Origin: Aquirhabdus sp.
GTDB taxonomy: Bacteria > Pseudomonadota > Gammaproteobacteria > Pseudomonadales > Moraxellaceae
Length of the DNA: 8,574 nucleotides
Reading direction: 5' to 3'
NCBI GenBank assembly: GCA_030152425.1
Contig: JASLJP010000121.1
Coordinates: forward strand, 1-8,574
Shown here: positions 5,690 through 8,574 of the stretch, piece by piece
Numbering within the stretch: the first letter of the stretch is position 1
Layout: each line of letters starts with the position of its first letter
The notes under the pieces: model-generated
What the model was told of the DNA's origin: nothing
The model's database searches: none
The model's input: only the letters and a program-made list of their open reading frames with translations
Translations under genes and position numbers: made by a program

Positions 5690-7651
5690 CTAGCGCGCAA
5701 ACCAGACCACATCATCATCCAGCGCATAGGCTGCGCAGCCTGAATGACGCGCGCTACGCCTTGGGTCGCTGATACACTGGCTGGTGGCACGTGCCAATGC
5801 ATTGGCGCCCGTAGCAGCACCCGTTGCCCCATCCGGCGCGAGGACAAAGGCGCGCGGTTTGGGCAGCGCCAGAAATCGGCGATAGCTCTGCTGAGCTGCG
5901 GCCGATGCGACGGGCAATGCATCGACATCGCGGATATCGGCAAAATGACTAGCGCGGTAAAATTCGGCCGGGGGCGCCCAGACCACCTGATTGTCCATCG
6001 CATAGGGGCTACACAGCTCGCCCTGTTTTTGACAACTGGCCAGCACTACGCCCAGCGGGTCTATGCCACCATGGCTACTGTACATCTTGCCGTTATGACT
6101 GAGGACAAAGACTCTGGGCAGGGGCAAACGCAGAAAGGCACGGTAGCTGCTTTGCGCCGAGTCGCCACGGATCGGCACCGCAGCGACATCATTGATGTCG
6201 GCATAGCCACTGTCTGCAGGCGGCGCGGTTAGGCGTGGATTGACCCACACCACCGCATTGTCCACCGCATACGGCCAGCACTGCTGCTGGCGTTCAATGC
6301 AGCTTTGCAGCACCTTACCCAGTGGATCCAGCCCGCCACTTGCTGCGGCCACCATGTTTTTGCCGATTACAAAGGCACGTGGGAGCGACAGGGACAGGAA
6401 CTGGCGGTATTCATCGCGTGCGCTGTCATCAATGGGCACGGCTGCAACATCGTTCAGCGCCGCAAAACCACTGGCCGACGGGATCGGCGTGTACTGCGGT
6501 CTGACCCACACCACCTGATCATCCACGGCATAGGGAACGCAGCGCACCTTTTGCTCACGGCAATTGGCCAGACCCCGCGCCAGCGGGTTGATCCCGCCGC
6601 TCAGCACCAACACCCCTTGATCACCGATGATAAACGCCCGTGGTTTGTCCAACGTCAAAAAGCGCTGATACTGCACTTTCATCTCGGCATTGGCAGGAAC
6701 GGCGGCGATATCGTTCAGCGCAGCATAGCCACTGGCAGGCGGAGTCGGGGCGGGCAAGAATCCGGCAGACTTGATGCGATACGGCATACCGAGGTTTTGC
6801 AAAAACGTATCCATCGGCGGCGACAATACTGCCAGCGACTCGACGTTGCCCAGAAAATTATGCGAGTCGTTTTTAAAGCGTCCCAGTGCCACCAAGGTCG
6901 CATTGCCACCGAGCACGCTATAGCGGCGGTAGGCGGCGCGCCACGTCTCCTCGGGGATCATGCTGTCATTGCTGCCATAAAACCACAGCGTGGGGGTGCG
7001 TGTACGGGCGGCATAATAACCGACCGCATTGACACTACGCTGCAGATCGTCCGGACAAGACGCACTGCGCATCGTGCCGTTAAAGTTCAACAGGCCCTTC
7101 ACATTGGGCAGATTCAAGGTACCGAGCGCCAAGGTGTTATAGCCGCCAAAGCTCTGCCCGCCGACGATGACGCGGCTGGCATCAATCCGCGGCTGGCCAG
7201 CCATATAGTCGATCACCCGGCGGATATCCTCGGCATTGTCCAGACTGATCGCAACCATGTCACAGCCACGGGGGATCTGCTTGCCGCCCGATCCGGCATA
7301 GCCGCGCATCATCGGCTGCACCACGGCATAGCCGCGTGACAAGAAATAAACGCTGGCGAAGGACAAGCGCGACCGCGCTTGCTCGCGGGGTGCCGAGCCT
7401 GAGCTGCCATGATTGAGGACCACCAGCGGAAACGGGCCATCGCCATCAGGCGTATACAGGGTCGCTTGCAGTTGTATCTGCGGATTTTCCATCGGGATCT
7501 GCAGGATTTTTTCATGCACATCCGGCAACTGTGCTTGCAGCACGGAGGCAGCCTGATCGGTCTCAGCAGCGGTAAAGGCATAGAGCTGCATGCTGGCCAG
7601 CATACTCAGCAGGCAGAAGGTATAGAACGTACGGCTGAGGGCGTTGCACAT
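5690..7651 (-). CDS. Secreted alpha/beta hydrolase (dienelactone hydrolase-like) with four C-terminal Cys-pair repeats
   Basis: A 653-residue protein. A hydrophobic N-terminus (FYTFCLLSMLASMQLYAF, about residues 9-26) looks like a signal peptide. Residues about 45-290 are an alpha/beta hydrolase of the dienelactone hydrolase/prolyl oligopeptidase type: oxyanion-loop NHGSSG (80-85), nucleophile Ser167 in GGQSFGG, probable acid Asp229 in YGSNDSMIP and probable base His264 in NDSHNF. Residues 308-652 are four tandem modules of about 87 residues. Each has G-Y/F-A-x-(L/I)-x-D-(I/V)-x-A-(V/L)-P, then FLxLxxPRxFV, a Gly-rich turn, a Cys pair and Y-A-(V/M/L)-D-(D/N)-x-VVW. It probably cleaves an ester or peptide bond outside the cytoplasm; the substrate is unknown. 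The start ATG (7651-7649) is the first in frame, but the only SD-like AGAGGAA (7671-7665) is 13 nt away, so expression may be weak or the start different. No terminator is seen between its stop and the convergent gene. Confidence 0.9.
   Translation of the reverse strand: MCNALSRTFYTFCLLSMLASMQLYAFTAAETDQAASVLQAQLPDVHEKILQIPMENPQIQLQATLYTPDGDGPFPLVVLNHGSSGSAPREQARSRLSFASVYFLSRGYAVVQPMMRGYAGSGGKQIPRGCDMVAISLDNAEDIRRVIDYMAGQPRIDASRVIVGGQSFGGYNTLALGTLNLPNVKGLLNFNGTMRSASCPDDLQRSVNAVGYYAARTRTPTLWFYGSNDSMIPEETWRAAYRRYSVLGGNATLVALGRFKNDSHNFLGNVESLAVLSPPMDTFLQNLGMPYRIKSAGFLPAPTPPASGYAALNDIAAVPANAEMKVQYQRFLTLDKPRAFIIGDQGVLVLSGGINPLARGLANCREQKVRCVPYAVDDQVVWVRPQYTPIPSASGFAALNDVAAVPIDDSARDEYRQFLSLSLPRAFVIGKNMVAAASGGLDPLGKVLQSCIERQQQCWPYAVDNAVVWVNPRLTAPPADSGYADINDVAAVPIRGDSAQSSYRAFLRLPLPRVFVLSHNGKMYSSHGGIDPLGVVLASCQKQGELCSPYAMDNQVVWAPPAEFYRASHFADIRDVDALPVASAAAQQSYRRFLALPKPRAFVLAPDGATGAATGANALARATSQCISDPRRSARHSGCAAYALDDDVVWFAR
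5702..6730 (-). repeat. Four tandem coding repeats of about 87 codons in the hydrolase C-terminus
   Basis: Repeat starts fall at residues 308, 395, 482 and 569, an exact 87-residue period. Ends (VVW) fall at 382, 469, 558 and 650. Cys pairs are C364/C371, C451/C458, C540/C547 (7 apart) and C626/C639 (13 apart). The repeats are clearly related but diverged in sequence, so they are old protein-domain duplications and not recent DNA repeats. The layout, a beta-rich start, short helix and Cys pair before YAVDD, suggests small disulfide-stapled extracellular modules, perhaps for wall or polymer binding. They vaguely resemble DUF4189-type domains, a similarity I cannot test here. Confidence 0.85.
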
Positions 7652-7948
7652 GGTCGGGGTGATATTCCTCTACGGGGAAAATAGGCAGGGATGCCCGTGG
7701 GGTAATGGACTGAGATCGTGCGCGGCACAGCAGCGCGCAGCGAAGCATGCGGCAATCCAGAGCGAAACTCCAGACCGCGCCACAAAGCGTAACAAAACCG
7801 CAGCACCTGACCTATACAGTTGTCGTGGCAATGACTTAGCTACATGTGTGCTGTTGCGCCGCACCGCAACGTTCGGTACTCTAAAGGACTCTCTGCTGGA
7901 CGCTGCGCAGGCAACGCAGGCAGGATGGAATGGCGCAGGAGGCGAATC
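7652..7948. other. Divergent intergenic region between hydrolase and YdeP-family genes
   Basis: This 297-nt stretch must hold promoters for both flanking genes, which point away from each other. I see no gene in it. It includes a GC-rich inverted repeat TGCGCG (7719-7724) and CGCGCA (7734-7739), possibly chance in GC-rich DNA, and the more operator-like repeat at 7853-7870. On the minus strand a TATAGG hexamer near 7811-7816 could be a -10 for the hydrolase, without a good -35. Confidence 0.5.
7853..7882 (+). promoter_or_regulatory. Tentative promoter and operator for the YdeP-family gene
   Basis: GTTGCG (7853-7858) and CGCAAC (7865-7870) form a perfect 6-bp inverted repeat with a 6-bp spacer, the size of a typical dimer site. 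It overlaps a weak -35 TTGCGC (7854-7859) that is 17 bp from a weak -10 TACTCT (7877-7882); each box matches consensus at three of six positions. The predicted leader is about 60 nt. Confidence 0.3.
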
Positions 7949-8574
7949 ATGTCAGAGTCCAAAGTCATCACCAAGATCGAACCCTACCGCGGTGCAGCGG
8001 GCGGCTGGGGTGCGCTGAACAGCGTCGCCAAACACCTGAAACACCAAGGCGTGGCCGTCAAAGGCTCGATCACCCTGCTGCAGGTCAATCAGCCCGATGG
8101 CTTCGACTGCCCCGGCTGTGCATGGCCGGACAAAGCCCATACCTCGACCTTTGAATACTGCGAAAACGGCGCCAAGGCCGTGGCCTTCGAGTCAACCACT
8201 AAACGCGTCGGACTGGACTTCTTTGCCGCGCATTCCGTCGCGTGGCTAAAAGCGCAGAGCGACTATTTTCTCGAAGACGAAGGGCGCCTGACTCATCCGA
8301 TGCGCTATGACGCGGCAAGCGATCACTATGTGCCGGTCAGTTGGGACGATGCCTTTGCCCTCATCGCGCGCCATCTGCAGGCGCTGCCTGACCCCAACCA
8401 AGCCGCCTTCTACACCTCAGGGCGCACCAGCAACGAAGCTGCCTTTCTCTATCAACTGTTTGTGCGCGCCTATGGCACCAACAACTTCCCCGACTGCTCC
8501 AACATGTGCCACGAGCCGACCAGTCTCGGCCTGACCGAGACCATCGGCCTCGGCAAAGGCACGGTGACGCTGGA
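7949..8574 (+). CDS. FdhF/YdeP family molybdopterin oxidoreductase, N-terminal part (3' end outside window)
   Basis: The frame is open from ATG 7949 to the window edge, giving 208 residues of what is normally a protein of roughly 750-770 residues. AGGAGG (7937-7942) lies 6 nt upstream, an excellent ribosome binding site. Family marks are the early GFDCPGCAWPD motif (Cys54, Cys57), the segment EGRLTHPMRYD followed by VPVSWDDAFALIA (common to molybdopterin oxidoreductases), and the active-site region DCSNMCHEPTSLGL. By analogy with formate dehydrogenase H, Cys187 in NMCHEP falls at the selenocysteine/Mo-ligand position. No Tat or Sec signal is seen, so it is cytoplasmic. In E. coli, YdeP is linked to acid resistance, but the redox substrate of this family is not known to me. 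The gene diverges from the hydrolase gene. Confidence 0.92.
   Translation, partial: MSESKVITKIEPYRGAAGGWGALNSVAKHLKHQGVAVKGSITLLQVNQPDGFDCPGCAWPDKAHTSTFEYCENGAKAVAFESTTKRVGLDFFAAHSVAWLKAQSDYFLEDEGRLTHPMRYDAASDHYVPVSWDDAFALIARHLQALPDPNQAAFYTSGRTSNEAAFLYQLFVRAYGTNNFPDCSNMCHEPTSLGLTETIGLGKGTVTL

Noticed and set aside
6305..7339. 344-residue + strand frame opposite the hydrolase
   Set aside because: His/Arg/Gln-rich sequence without motifs; the minus strand encodes a catalytic triad and four repeats.

Overview
The window is about 8.6 kb of compact bacterial chromosome. GC content looks to be in the high fifties by eye, Shine-Dalgarno (SD) sites are AGGAG-like, and a YdeP-type molybdopterin enzyme and a membrane diguanylate cyclase are present. 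This fits a proteobacterium, more likely Gamma- or Betaproteobacteria; no marker gene allows a closer placement. I see no mobile element, CRISPR array, rRNA or tRNA.

Left part (2-2763, + strand): the window opens inside the C-terminal TPR region of a large protein, probably a signalling ATPase or regulator. After a 66-nt gap containing a hairpin come two translationally coupled genes with a 4-nt ATGA overlap: a DUF917 / S-methyl-thiohydantoin-desulfurase-like protein and an Asp/Glu/hydantoin racemase family protein. They look like a small catabolic operon for a hydantoin-like or thiohydantoin-like compound, and it ends at a rho-independent terminator (2779-2820).

Middle part (2764-4921): an AT-rich gap of about 400-450 bp carries the most striking non-coding signal here. 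It is a perfect 14-bp palindrome present twice, 33 bp centre to centre, lying inside a perfect 19-bp inverted repeat with a 9-nt loop. Further on are an 11-bp hairpin and an inverted repeat that straddles a possible -10 box. The gap leads into a membrane-anchored GGDEF diguanylate cyclase with an intact GGEEF active site and a non-canonical I-site (RSGE). A 3' region with nested inverted repeats then ends in a strong terminator (4805-4834).

Right part (4922-8574): a class II aldolase/adducin-family protein (+) keeps its three metal-binding histidines but has Gly where aldolases have the catalytic Glu. It converges, with a 3-nt gap, on a large minus-strand secreted alpha/beta hydrolase whose C-terminal half is four tandem modules of about 87 residues, each with a Cys pair. 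A 297-bp divergent region separates that gene from the start of an FdhF/YdeP-family molybdopterin oxidoreductase, which runs off the right end.

Apart from the DUF917-racemase pair, the genes appear to be separate transcription units with unrelated functions. I found no convincing defence or other multi-gene new system. The best candidates for new biology are the double palindrome and the repeated Cys-pair module of the hydrolase.
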